64,000 nt of DNA from Ichthyocystis sparus. GTDB taxonomy: Bacteria > Pseudomonadota > Gammaproteobacteria > Burkholderiales > 2013Ark19i. The position numbers and the translations under genes were made by a program. Below the pieces are notes generated by a model. It was given only the letters and a program-made list of their open reading frames with translations, was not told the DNA's origin and did not search any database. Where the stretch lies: assembly GCF_900078755.1 (NCBI RefSeq), contig NZ_FKIH01000010.1; one strand, written 5' to 3'. This document shows positions 29,101 to 38,305 of the stretch, piece by piece (position 1 is the stretch's first letter; each line of letters starts with the position of its first letter).

Positions 29101-29409
29101 GAGGTAATTAAATCTTATAGCTCGCTGCTTAAATTAATGCCTAGAGATGAGTTAGTTGATGTACTATTGGCTTCTGATGGTTCTGGCAGGCCTGCTGCAT
29201 TATTTGCTGAGGGGGAGGCTCTGGAAGTTTATTTAGAAATAATATCTGACTTATCTACCAGGGATATATATGCTTTACATTCACAACTTGGCAGTGCAAG
29301 AAGGACAATTGAACACATATTGGTAGGTGATAGAGATCTTGATGGAAGGTATAGACTTTTATTGGATAAAATTAAAGAACTTGCTAGAAGTTCTAGGCAT
29401 AACGTATAA
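26179..29409 (+). CDS. Giant ShET2/EspL-like effector with about 14 helical repeats (paralogue A)
   Basis: 1076 residues. The GTG start is set by GGGG at 26166-26169 and alignment with paralogues. The N-terminal domain (about 1-270) has the family hallmarks HVHFSSHSMEIIPS, YISCGPLSLLF (Cys54), HSCNHVMSFKI (His144), WVVHFFDPNKT (Asp171) and STLETLSQDGISGCMI. Order and spacing of Cys/His/Asp (90 and 27) resemble my memory of the EspL cysteine protease triad (84 and 22), and the surrounding motifs resemble the ShET2 N-terminal family of type III effectors. Residues about 290-1000 are about 14 units of about 53 residues of the form GLFFALQEGHSDTIRAFSEL plus MDKLFIMRGHIPDIDI and a third helix, ankyrin-like but longer. 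The cap ends KIKELARSSR. There is no signal peptide. Host target unknown. Confidence 0.78.
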   Translation: MSTVNTGYHVHFSSHSMEIIPSDIRDTPYISKKYVSDSPNLNCAVEIDGKYISCGPLSLLFVINSIECYRSNAKLRVSELFSDEGSIKRSALSKLEEINENIVVKNSCDRHIIICDKFGDFLHKTASAMTCGEQRLFTLHSCNHVMSFKIMRKTKEIEGVLANKWVVHFFDPNKTMLIARSEVLSCKEFLDQSKFSLRMFIDKNSYRAYFKFNPEFIEETECAVLEYSDTREASLGFSTLETLSQDGISGCMIFHLINNNIYSLDIREIVKSKSFSTLSAVARKEIFFARSSSGVFALYLAMSQNKYNSIRSYNDFLEELSSDEQLSLLPIIIRAESPEGAAALFVAMQENSIQSINAFGSLIDRLMNIRSRMHIDNFCNELFDILLAEREDGSSAIHAALCKNNAGAIHAFGGLLDRIFILRDDVNSRRLADMIFNLLSHKDRGKNSALFFALANGHSDAVHAFGRLVDRLLVMKGYIPDHDVVSMIFELLESQSAQGIYGLYYALVHGHTDTVRAFSVLMDKLFIMRGHITYTDIANMIGRLLMSSYNGITGLFFALQEGHSDTIRAFSELMDKLFIMRGHIPDIDIADIVCKLLMSASFSGVTGLFFALQEGYTDTILAWGELIGKFFTLLSNCLPKDSFDSIMLNILEARDPENLPGIFIPLLKNNIDVMGAYSSLLAYASREVRRKIFCIKSDDGFPAICTLMSLGESEFFMACGRFLQSLSYDEQTELLPGLLISKNDAGDPALFLAMQEGHDSCISAYGIFLEEQLVKIKDRMSHDNFSNLISDIALAKRSDGMPALFIAMYKNRASTIEAYSALLDKISSLLKGTISDDKFARLIFELLKARTSGGIDGLFMALERGNTYSVTTFDLLLDRLLSVRGCIDDATLVGMVFDLLMCKSGADNNPGLFVAMQNGHHGAVGAFVKLLKKLMMFKDGVSTKHLGNMISDIIRSRSSNGMPGLFAALENSFPEVIKSYSSLLKLMPRDELVDVLLASDGSGRPAALFAEGEALEVYLEIISDLSTRDIYALHSQLGSARRTIEHILVGDRDLDGRYRLLLDKIKELARSSRHNV

Positions 29410-29440
29410 AGTTTCTGTTATAATGACATTACCATAATCA

Positions 29441-31945
29441 CTACCTATTGTAATATAAGAACGAGCAATCTTTGATTCTAGAATTAATGTCTGATGTTTT
29501 TTTATGATATATCTTAGAAAGTCTACACTCTACCACATTTCCGTAGCATAAACTAACGTCCTCTTCAAAAAATCCTATTTCTTCTGATATGCATTCAATA
29601 ATTTCCCTAATGTCATCATCAAATTCCTCTTGTGATACCTTTTGTGAAATTTTTAAAAATTCATCAAATGAGAACTTATTACCTCTTTCTATAAGAATAT
29701 CAACATAGGATAAATAATGATTAGATTTGGCATATTTTTCAGTAACAACTTCGTAAAGTACTTCCAAGGGTCTATCAAATTTTTCTGAAACCATACTACA
29801 TATTTTATCAATTTTGTAATTTACCTTTTCTAAAAGTATAGGTGAAGCTGTAAATATAATAGGATGTTCAGATTTTAATCTTGCTAACATTTCAGGAAAA
29901 CAATATTCTGGGGTAAGTTTATCAAAAATTAATTTTTTAAAGAAATTAACAATTGATTCTTTTTCTTTTAATGTAGCAAATGATAAATTTCCTTCCATAT
30001 CCATTACCTTAATATTAGCTATTCTTTCAGAAACCGTTTGCACTGCTTCTACATAAGCCGCATGATTATGGAAGTGCTTTTTGAAAAAGTTATCTACACT
30101 ATTATTAATATCTTCATTTTCTATTTTTCCAATATTTATCCCTTTGATTAAATTGGCCTCAAATTTATCTATTAAGCTACCATTTGTGGATATTAATTCT
30201 CTTATAATTTTTTCTTTTATAAATTCATTTGCACTTGCCACAAGATCTAACCTAATATCTTCAGTTATATAAAATCCCCCCAAATAGCAAGGTTCTTTAG
30301 AAACATCATATTCGAACAAAGAGGGAATGCCACTAAATACTAATTTATTTTTTTCCTTTAAGCTTTCAATTTTTCTTTCCAAAATTGATTGAATTTCATC
30401 AACTAAATCTCTAAACAAAAAATTATGAAGATAATTATTTAAACTATACATAGACCCTTTAAAGGTTAAATCTTTATTTGAAGATTCCCTTTCCATAAAT
30501 AATAAAGATTCCTCTAACACTTCTGATACTATTTCTTCACTTCCTGATAAAAGAAACTGATGTGCACTTCCTTCTTCAGTAATAGACATACACTTTAATA
30601 TACTTTTGTACTCAGGAAGATCTTTGTACGACAGTGCTTTTTCACTAAACAGAGTATCCATTTCTTTGCTAAGTACTGAAATGTATTCTTTTATTGGTTT
30701 TCCTAATCCTACGTGAGAAAATGCAACTTCTGGGAAATCAGATATTAACCTACAGAACATTTTTAATACATTTCTAGATTTAAGATAGAAACTATCTAAA
30801 AGAAAAACACATTTTCCCCTAACAAGTGAATCTTGCATAGATTCTTCTAGTTCTTCTGATAAATCTAGTACTATGGTTTCAAGATCAGATACTATTCCTT
30901 CCTCTAACATCTTAAGATCATTGAATATAAGAGTAATTAATCCGTATATTTCAGCAGTCAATAGTTTTTGTAGCTTGCCTTCTTCCTCGTCAAATAATCT
31001 TATATTTACTAAATCTCCAGAAACAGACAACGAACCCTTACTATTCATGTGAAAGAAAGTAGTTTTACCTATAGAACTATGAGATTTATTCTTAGCTAAA
31101 GGAGAAACGGTATCACATCCAGAAGACTTACGAGTTCTTCTATTTAATGATTTCTCTAAAAGTTCTTTTCTTAAATGCCTATCGCTCCTATCTGTGGGCT
31201 TGTGTTCTTTTTTCCAATTACCTACATCTACTTTATAGTAAGATCCTAAATGTGTTTTGGTAAAACATAAATCTATTTCTTCCTCATCTTCATCTTCCTG
31301 ATGCGAATATTCTTCATCTTCTCTTTTAAATTGATCAGGCTTTGTTTCATCTTTTATTGCTTTAGGCAGGCCAACTTCGTCTTCCAGAAGATCTCTTCTA
31401 GCTGGTTTGGGAGAAGACTTAGCTTCTTCTTCACCAAAAGTAGTTTTTGTTTTATTTTTTGCCTTTATGGATGCTACATTACTAAAATGTTCTGCTTCTG
31501 CCGAAGCAATTTTTATAAAATCTCTAACACTAGAGGAGTGACCTAAATTTCCCTTTCTTTTATGTTTATTATGTTTTGTTATTATATCTGGTGCAGATTG
31601 AGGTTCATCTATAACAAATGAATTAAGATATTCAGAGCTTTTAGCGATTGAAAATCTATGCTCATCTTCACAAGTTAGATATGGTAAATCATCATCCAAA
31701 GATCTACCACTGGCCAATGGGATAGATCCAATTGGCAGTGAAAGGTTATTATAGCTGCCGCTTCGTCTTAATTTTGTGCTTAATTTTTCTGATGTAAATT
31801 TAGAACTAACAGCCATACGCACACTAGTTATATTAGTAGCAATATCAGTCTTTGTATTAGGTATATCTTTTACTTTTTTATTAGTAGGTTCCCTCACGTC
31901 TCTACCACCGCTAGCAGTAGAACTTAAGTGGGGAAAACCGTCCAT
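29441..31945 (-). CDS. Large unrecognised protein, charged disordered N-terminus, helical C-terminus; candidate effector
   Basis: 834 residues, no family recognised. The first 320 residues are Ser-, Lys- and Glu-rich and look disordered, with basic clusters (NKHKRKG, RRTRKSS) that could serve as nuclear localisation signals, and an acidic run (HQEDEDEEEIDL). From about residue 320 it is mainly helical (GLITLIFNDLKMLEEGIVSD, LSEELEESMQDSL). There is no signal peptide or membrane segment. The gene converges on paralogue A (31 bases apart) and lies 3' of the recombinase on the same strand. A truncated relic of the same gene plus recombinase sits at 22655-22980, so the two may move together. The composition resembles the 666-residue gene, without visible sequence identity. 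Confidence 0.65.
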   Translation of the reverse strand: MDGFPHLSSTASGGRDVREPTNKKVKDIPNTKTDIATNITSVRMAVSSKFTSEKLSTKLRRSGSYNNLSLPIGSIPLASGRSLDDDLPYLTCEDEHRFSIAKSSEYLNSFVIDEPQSAPDIITKHNKHKRKGNLGHSSSVRDFIKIASAEAEHFSNVASIKAKNKTKTTFGEEEAKSSPKPARRDLLEDEVGLPKAIKDETKPDQFKREDEEYSHQEDEDEEEIDLCFTKTHLGSYYKVDVGNWKKEHKPTDRSDRHLRKELLEKSLNRRTRKSSGCDTVSPLAKNKSHSSIGKTTFFHMNSKGSLSVSGDLVNIRLFDEEEGKLQKLLTAEIYGLITLIFNDLKMLEEGIVSDLETIVLDLSEELEESMQDSLVRGKCVFLLDSFYLKSRNVLKMFCRLISDFPEVAFSHVGLGKPIKEYISVLSKEMDTLFSEKALSYKDLPEYKSILKCMSITEEGSAHQFLLSGSEEIVSEVLEESLLFMERESSNKDLTFKGSMYSLNNYLHNFLFRDLVDEIQSILERKIESLKEKNKLVFSGIPSLFEYDVSKEPCYLGGFYITEDIRLDLVASANEFIKEKIIRELISTNGSLIDKFEANLIKGINIGKIENEDINNSVDNFFKKHFHNHAAYVEAVQTVSERIANIKVMDMEGNLSFATLKEKESIVNFFKKLIFDKLTPEYCFPEMLARLKSEHPIIFTASPILLEKVNYKIDKICSMVSEKFDRPLEVLYEVVTEKYAKSNHYLSYVDILIERGNKFSFDEFLKISQKVSQEEFDDDIREIIECISEEIGFFEEDVSLCYGNVVECRLSKIYHKKTSDINSRIKDCSFLYYNR

Positions 31946-32153
31946 GAGTAGATAGCCTTTTGCTGTTAGTATACAAAAATGAATGTAATTGTATACTTAA
32001 AGCAATATGTTTCACATTAGGGATGCGTGTAGTATCTATGCATAATCATACTATGTGTAATGGATAAAATATGCTCACTTAATCGTCGTGAAAATACTAA
32101 TCAATAATGCATAATACCTATGTAAATACGATACCGCATTAGTACTAATGATG

Positions 32154-33137
32154 CTAATAAAGTGAATTTATTTTATTTATTAACTCACCAGCTGCATTTT
32201 CTGAAAAACAACGTCCCTCATCTATATACCCGTAAACACTGGAATCGTTCTTCCATCCACCCTGTTTTTTTATAAGATCAAATCTAATGCTCTCACTAGC
32301 AGCAGAGGTAGAAAATCCTCTTCTAAAGCTGTGACTACTAATTTTTGCGGGGTCAATACCACATTTAGCAGCAATGTCTTTAAGAAAGATATTGACAGAA
32401 GAAGGATGAAGAGGTCCATCTTGAAGCTGATTCCATCGATTAATAGAACGAAATACTGGGCCTGAGGATATCTGACTTACTGTTAACCATTCCTTAAGCG
32501 CACTAACTGGGCATATCGGTAATTTTCCCATAGGAATAGCTCTTATCATGCCACTACCAATCTGGTCAGTTTTAGAACGTAGCAGATGTACTGTTATTCC
32601 TTCATTAGACAATGAAATGTTTTCTGTTTTTATGCTAACTAATTCAGACCTACGAAAGGCACCGAAAAAAGCCATTTGAAGCATGGCCATGTCCCGTATA
32701 GTTCTAAGGTTTTTATCTTGAGATGATATATATTTTACAAAACTTATAACATTGTCCATAGTCAGTGGCTTTGCCTTATCAGGTGGACGACCATGTTTTC
32801 TTCTAATACCAATCATAATTTTCTTAACCATTGGGTCATTACTGGGATCAGGTAAATTTTGATAAGCGTGCCATTGTGAAATAGCTGTTAGGTGTAAACT
32901 AATAGTGGAGGTATTTAAGAGCTCAGCTTTATCCAACAAGTAACGTACTAACATATCTCGTGTGGCGGGTAGGCGTCCACCCCAGCGTTCAAATTGCACC
33001 ACTGCAGAGCGATAGGTCTTTCTTGTGTTTTCAGCTGTGGAAGCGGAAATATACTCTCTAATTCGTCTAGCATGACCTATAATAGGTAATTTTTCTTCAG
33101 CAACAGTAGTGGGTGATTGTCTTTGCATCTTATCCAT
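32154..33137 (-). CDS. Tyrosine recombinase / integrase
   Basis: Site-specific recombinase of the lambda-integrase superfamily, 327 residues. The N-terminal SAM-like core-binding domain (about 20-115) includes YISASTAENTRKTYRSAV. The catalytic domain has Arg162 or Arg163 (GAFRRSELVSI), Lys189 (RSKTDQ), His269 and Arg272 (SHSFRRGF), Trp295 (QGGWKN) and nucleophile Tyr304 (YGYIDEG). All active-site residues are present, so it may be functional. It is not a XerC/D sequence by eye. It sits among effector paralogues; its natural att sites were not identified. Confidence 0.92.
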   Translation of the reverse strand: MDKMQRQSPTTVAEEKLPIIGHARRIREYISASTAENTRKTYRSAVVQFERWGGRLPATRDMLVRYLLDKAELLNTSTISLHLTAISQWHAYQNLPDPSNDPMVKKIMIGIRRKHGRPPDKAKPLTMDNVISFVKYISSQDKNLRTIRDMAMLQMAFFGAFRRSELVSIKTENISLSNEGITVHLLRSKTDQIGSGMIRAIPMGKLPICPVSALKEWLTVSQISSGPVFRSINRWNQLQDGPLHPSSVNIFLKDIAAKCGIDPAKISSHSFRRGFSTSAASESIRFDLIKKQGGWKNDSSVYGYIDEGRCFSENAAGELINKINSLY

Positions 33138-33944
33138 ATAAACTTCTATCCCAAAATAGTTATATAATAATGGACCATAGTTAATTATATATAGATTTCA
33201 AGAAACATAAACTGTTATTTTCTCTTTATGAATAACCATACCTATACTAACTATAAATTTCATACTTTAGTTTAAGTTACTTACAACATAATACGTCAGT
33301 ACATATAAAAAATATTTTTTTATATTACCAAGTTCATTTTGGTCAGTTATTATAAAATGGATAATATATGATTAATTTGTTAATACATCGTTTCTGCTCA
33401 CTAATTGAACTAATATTAATCTCTAACTATATTAATCTCCTTTAATAAACTTCTTAGTTCTTTAGTTAAAAATACTTACTTTGATTCTTCTCATTGTATT
33501 AAAATAAAATCGTCAATATACAATTGTAGAGATTGATTTTAAACACAGGTTTTTTTATTATCTATTGCCATTTCTGAAATACCTAGTTTACTATTACCAA
33601 TAAAATGCTATATTAAATTTGATTTATTTTTGATATTACTCACTTTAATCTATTTGATCTTTATCAAAGATGAAGCCATATTTATGGTGAAACATTTAAC
33701 AACATAATAATATGCTTCAAGCATGTTTATTAAAAAAGCTCACGATCTATTTATAATTATGTAGAAACATATTTGTTAATATAGTAACTGTTGAAAAAAA
33801 ACTCGTAAGTAATAAAAATAACTTTCTTCTACGTTCCTTTTAAGTCTCAAGCTTAAATTTTTTAAATTAAATATACTAAACACTAAAATAAATTAATTGT
33901 TTATAATTTATATTATATGTTATACCTTGGGGTTATGTTGAGTC
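33138..33944. other. Very AT-rich non-coding stretch upstream of the recombinase
   Basis: About 800 bases with stops in all frames. It presumably holds the recombinase promoter on the minus strand, but no site stands out. No RNA gene or family relic recognised. Confidence 0.45.
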
Positions 33945-34281
33945 ATATTTAATGCCTTTGTGCTGTAGTGTAGAACGGATGGGCTGTCGTAGAAGTTAAT
34001 ATAAAAGATAAGATCGATAGTTCGCACTGCATTGAGCGAAAATACAATATTTGTAGTGACTAATACCACATTAATGTGCGCGCTTATGCTCAATTTTTAA
34101 AACAATTTTTTTATATATGCCCCATTCATGTTGAATATGCCAAACTGTCCAAACAACTTATTTCACATATGTGTAGTTGCGTAGGAATCAGGATGGCATG
34201 TTCTTATCTTGAGGGTTTATCTTAAAACTTAAGTAGTAGTGTAAGCGACAATATTAACAATAAAGCTTGGATGTAAATCTG
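33945..34281 (+). repeat. Conserved 5' module (copy B)
   Basis: Same element order as copy A (TGTTGAGTCATATTT through TATTAACAATAAAGC), with an internal deletion of about 90 bases. It ends at the GTG start of paralogue B. Confidence 0.8.
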
Positions 34282-37200
34282 GTGAGTACTGTGAATCCTA
34301 GTTCGCATGTCCATTTGTCTTGTCATTCGATGGAAGTTATACCATCTGACATTAGGGATACGCCTTACATATCTAAAAAATACGTTTCTGATTCATTGAA
34401 TTTAAATGGCGCAGTTGAAGTTGACGGGAAATATGTTTCTTGCGGTCCTTTGTCTTCATTGTTTGTTATCAATAGTGTTGAATGCTATAGAAGTAACGCT
34501 AAACTGAGAGTTAGCAAACTGTTTTCAGATAAAGATTCAATAAAAATGGCAGTTCTTAGCAAACTTGAAGAAATTAATAAAAACATAGTAGTAAAAAACT
34601 CATGTGAAATGCACATTATAATTTGCAATAAGTTTGGCGATTTTTTGCATAGAACAGCATCTATTATGACTTGTGGAGAGCAGAGATTATTCACTGTACA
34701 TAGTTGCAATCACATAATGTCTTTTAAGATTATGCGCAAAACTAAGGAAATAGAAGGAGTATTATCAAACAAGTGGGTAGTACACTTTTTTGATCCTAAT
34801 AAAACTGTGTTTGTAGCACGCAGTGAAGTTTTAAGATGTGAAGAATTTTTAGATCAAAGTAAATTCTCCTTAAGAATGTTTATAGATAAAGATCTTTATA
34901 GAAAATATTTTAAAGTTAATCCAGAATTTGTAGAAGAAACTGAATGTGCAGTACTCGAGTACTCTGATAAAAGAGAAGCAAGTTTTGGTTTTTCAACTTT
35001 AGAAACCCTGTCTCAAGATGGCATTTCTGGATGCATGATATTTCATCTAATGAATAATAATATTGATTCATTGGATATTAGAGAAATAGTAAGATCTAAG
35101 TCTTTTTCTACGTTAAGTAGTGATGCTAGAAAAGAGATATTTTTTGCTAGAAGCTCTAGTGGTGTTTTTGCGCTTTATTTGGCAATGTCACAAAATAAAT
35201 ATAACTCTATAAAATCTTATAATGATTTTTTGGAGGGACTTTCTAGTGATGAGCAATTAAGTTTGTTGCCTATAATCATAAAGTCTGAATCACCTGAAGG
35301 AGTACCAGCTTTACTTATAGCTATGCAAGAAAATAGTATTCAAAGCATTAATGCTTTTGGTTCATTGATAGATAGGTTGATTAATCTAAGATTAAGAATG
35401 CGTATAGATGATTTTTGCAACATGTTATTTGATATTTTGCTGGCTGAGCGTAAAGATGGATCTTCTGCTATTCATGCGGCTTTACACAAAAATAATGCCG
35501 GAGCTATTCGTGCTTTTGGTAGTCTTTTGGATAGAATTTTTATACTTAAAGATGATGTTAATAGTAGAAGATTAGCTGATATAATTTTTAGTTTATTGAG
35601 TCATGAAGATAGAGGAAAAAAATCTGCTCTGTTTTTTGCTTTGGCAAATGGTCATTCTAATGCAGTGCGTGCTTTTTCTGGATTAATGGACAAATTATTT
35701 ATTCTGAGAGGACATATACCTGATATAGATATAACTGATATGATAACTAAATTGTTGATGTCTTCTCATGATGGAGTTCTTGGTTTATTTTTTGCTTTGA
35801 AAAGAGGTCATGCTGATACAATTAGTGCTTTTTCTGAGTTGATGGAAAAATTATTTATTTTGAGAGGACATATACCTGATATAGATATAGCTAATATTGT
35901 TTGCAGACTGTTGATGCCTTCTTCTGATGGAGTTACTGGTCTATTTTTTGCTTTGCAAAAAGGTTATGCTGATGCAATACTTGCTTGGGGTGAGTTAATA
36001 GGTAAATTTTTTACATTGCTGAGTAGTTGTTTGCCTAAAGATAGTTTCGATTACATGATGTTAAATATATTAGAAGCTAGGGGTGTGGACGGTGATCTTG
36101 GCATATTTAAACCACTATTAAAGAATAATATTGATGTTATGGTTGCATATAGTTCATTGTTAGTATATGCATCTAAAGAAGTTAGAAGAAAAATTTTTTG
36201 TATTAAATCTGATAGTGGATTACCTCTAATTTGTGTACTCATGCTATTGGGTGAACCAGAAACTTTTATGGCATTTGGTTGTTTCTTGAAATCACTTTCT
36301 TATGATGAGCAAATTGAGCTACTTCCAGAGTTGTTAATTTCTAAAAATAATGCTGGTGATCCGGCTCTGTTTTTAGCCATGCAAGAAGGACGTGATAATT
36401 GTATTAGTGCATACATTACTCTGGTGGAGGCACAGTTAATGAAAATCAGAGAAAGAATGCCCCATGATGATTTTACTAATCTAGTTTTAGATCTTGCATT
36501 GGCTAAAAGAAGTGATGGAATTTCTGCTTTGCATATGGGAATGTATAAAAATAGAGCTAGTACTATAGGAGCTTATTCAGTATTATTGGAGAGAGTTTCA
36601 TTACTATTAAAGGGTACTATATCAGATGATAAACTTGTAAGAGTGATTTTTGAATTGTTGAAAGCTAGAACTAGCGGAGGCATTGATGGATTATTTACGG
36701 CCTTAGAAAGAGGGAATACCTGTTCAGTAACTGCTTTTTATTTTCTGTTAGATAAATTTCTTAGTCTGAAAGGATGCGTAGAAGATATCCTATTGGCTGG
36801 TATGGTATTTGATTTACTAATGTGTAAAAGTGGTGGCGATAGTATTCCAGGCTTATTCGTGGCTATGAAAAATGGACATCATCAGGTTATAGATTCTTTT
36901 GTAGAATTATTAGAAAAATTGATATTGTTTAAGAATGATATATCCGCTGGGTATTTTAATAATATGTTGTTAGAGATTGTACTATCTAGCCGATCAGATG
37001 GTGTATCTGGATTGTTTATAGCACTGGAAAATAATTTTTCTGAGGTAATTAAATCTTATACTCCATTACTTAAATTAATACCTAAAGATGAATTGGCTAA
37101 TGTGTTAGCAGCTCCTAGTAGTTCTGGCGTGCCTGCTGCACTATTTGCCGGTAAAGAGGCTTTGGAAGTTTATTTTGCAATGATATCTGACTTACCTACA

Positions 37201-37350
37201 AAGACTATATATGCTTTACATTCACGACTTGGTAGTGCAAGAAGGTCAGTTGAAGATATCTTGACAGGAGATAGAGATCTTGATGGGAAGTATAAACTTT
37301 TATTGGAGAAGGTTAAAGAGCTTGCAAGAAGCTCAAGGCAGGACTATTAA
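34282..37350 (+). CDS. Giant ShET2/EspL-like effector with about 13 repeats (paralogue B)
   Basis: 1022 residues from GTG 34282; a TTG 15 bases upstream is in frame but less likely, because the paralogues share the VSTVNP start. It is the closest relative of paralogue A over its whole length: the N-terminal domain differs at scattered positions only, with Cys54 (YVSCGPLS), His144 (CNHIMSF) and Asp171 (HFFDPNKT) kept. The C-terminal half diverges more. It has one repeat fewer than A: its fourth unit begins like A's fourth (SALFFALANGHS) and ends like A's fifth (LMDKLFILRGHI), the product of an unequal exchange. The cap ends KVKELARSSRQDY. Confidence 0.78.
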   Translation: MSTVNPSSHVHLSCHSMEVIPSDIRDTPYISKKYVSDSLNLNGAVEVDGKYVSCGPLSSLFVINSVECYRSNAKLRVSKLFSDKDSIKMAVLSKLEEINKNIVVKNSCEMHIIICNKFGDFLHRTASIMTCGEQRLFTVHSCNHIMSFKIMRKTKEIEGVLSNKWVVHFFDPNKTVFVARSEVLRCEEFLDQSKFSLRMFIDKDLYRKYFKVNPEFVEETECAVLEYSDKREASFGFSTLETLSQDGISGCMIFHLMNNNIDSLDIREIVRSKSFSTLSSDARKEIFFARSSSGVFALYLAMSQNKYNSIKSYNDFLEGLSSDEQLSLLPIIIKSESPEGVPALLIAMQENSIQSINAFGSLIDRLINLRLRMRIDDFCNMLFDILLAERKDGSSAIHAALHKNNAGAIRAFGSLLDRIFILKDDVNSRRLADIIFSLLSHEDRGKKSALFFALANGHSNAVRAFSGLMDKLFILRGHIPDIDITDMITKLLMSSHDGVLGLFFALKRGHADTISAFSELMEKLFILRGHIPDIDIANIVCRLLMPSSDGVTGLFFALQKGYADAILAWGELIGKFFTLLSSCLPKDSFDYMMLNILEARGVDGDLGIFKPLLKNNIDVMVAYSSLLVYASKEVRRKIFCIKSDSGLPLICVLMLLGEPETFMAFGCFLKSLSYDEQIELLPELLISKNNAGDPALFLAMQEGRDNCISAYITLVEAQLMKIRERMPHDDFTNLVLDLALAKRSDGISALHMGMYKNRASTIGAYSVLLERVSLLLKGTISDDKLVRVIFELLKARTSGGIDGLFTALERGNTCSVTAFYFLLDKFLSLKGCVEDILLAGMVFDLLMCKSGGDSIPGLFVAMKNGHHQVIDSFVELLEKLILFKNDISAGYFNNMLLEIVLSSRSDGVSGLFIALENNFSEVIKSYTPLLKLIPKDELANVLAAPSSSGVPAALFAGKEALEVYFAMISDLPTKTIYALHSRLGSARRSVEDILTGDRDLDGKYKLLLEKVKELARSSRQDY

Positions 37351-37904
37351 TGGTTGCAACAAGTAGTGTTAATAAAGTTGAAATGGTATTTTTACTTAGG
37401 TAGCTTAGGTATTGTAAATAACTACTGAAGAATGAAGTGATACACAAATGGCAGGCGATGTAGATTACTAATGGTCTTTGCATTGTATGTACAGATAAAA
37501 ATAAAACTTCGTTGTAATTAAAGTCGTGATTATTTTTATTGTGTATTTTTTCATTATGGCTCCGATAGGAATATTGTCTGGTAGCTAGTAAAGTACTTAC
37601 ACTACTATCCGATACATTCTTATCATTTGTTGCCGTAACATTCTTATACATAGTGATTTTTCACGATCTAGGGCATATAATATTGGCAAAGAAGTCTTGG
37701 AAGTTACGTGTATTCATGATGAAATATTGTGTTAAGAGAGTGATATTATTTATGATTTTAAGTACTAAGGAAATAGAAATAACTTTTTTTTCTGCGTGAA
37801 CTTAAACTTAAGTTTTTTTGAGTGATTGAGTGAAATGAATATATAGATATTAATATGAGTTAAATATTTATAATTTATGTTATATATCTTACATCCTAAG
37901 ATTG
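37351..37904. other. Family 3' module and spacer
   Basis: 37360-37470 matches the sequence after the relic at 63098-63200 (shared TTACTTAGGTAGC and CAGATGGCAG-like blocks). 37470-37710 matches 47190-47430 (see that entry). It is DNA that travels with the effector genes. A minus-strand open frame starting MYKNV (37651) overlaps the end of paralogue B and is not called as a gene. Confidence 0.55.
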
Positions 37905-38305
37905 TGTTGAGTAATATTTTATATGTTTGTCTGTAGTTATGTATAATAGAGGTTTATTCTTACTTAATATAAAAAAGACAAGACCGGTAGTAATCGTGCT
38001 CATGTATTTGCTATCTAAGTTAATTACTATAAAGAGCACGTATTAAGCAATAAGTACAATATTTTCAGTGAATAATAGCACATTAATATGTGCATATTAT
38101 GCTAAATTGTTTAAAACAATTTTTTTATATGCCAATTCATGTTAAATATGCTAGTCCCTCCACTAAACCTCGTTCTCGTGTCCATATGTGTGGCTACGTG
38201 GGGATGGGTGGTGCACGGTTCAGTAGTACATGCTATTCTTGGAGGTTTGGCTTAAGTAGTAATAGACTATAATGCTAACAATAAATCTGGGTGGGGGGTA
38301 ATTTA
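37905..38305 (+). repeat. Conserved 5' module (copy C)
   Basis: Third copy of the A/B module (TGTTGAGTAATATTT, CACATTAATATGTGC, TTTAAAACAATTTTTTTATAT, ATTCATGTTAAATATGC, GCTAACAATAAA). It ends with a run of six G and the same TAATTTA spacer before GTG as copy A. Confidence 0.8.

Noticed and set aside
37313..37651. Minus-strand 112-codon frame after paralogue B as a gene
   Set aside because: It overlaps the end of paralogue B, has no clear ribosome binding site, and its duplicate at 47251-47382 diverges after about 15 codons.
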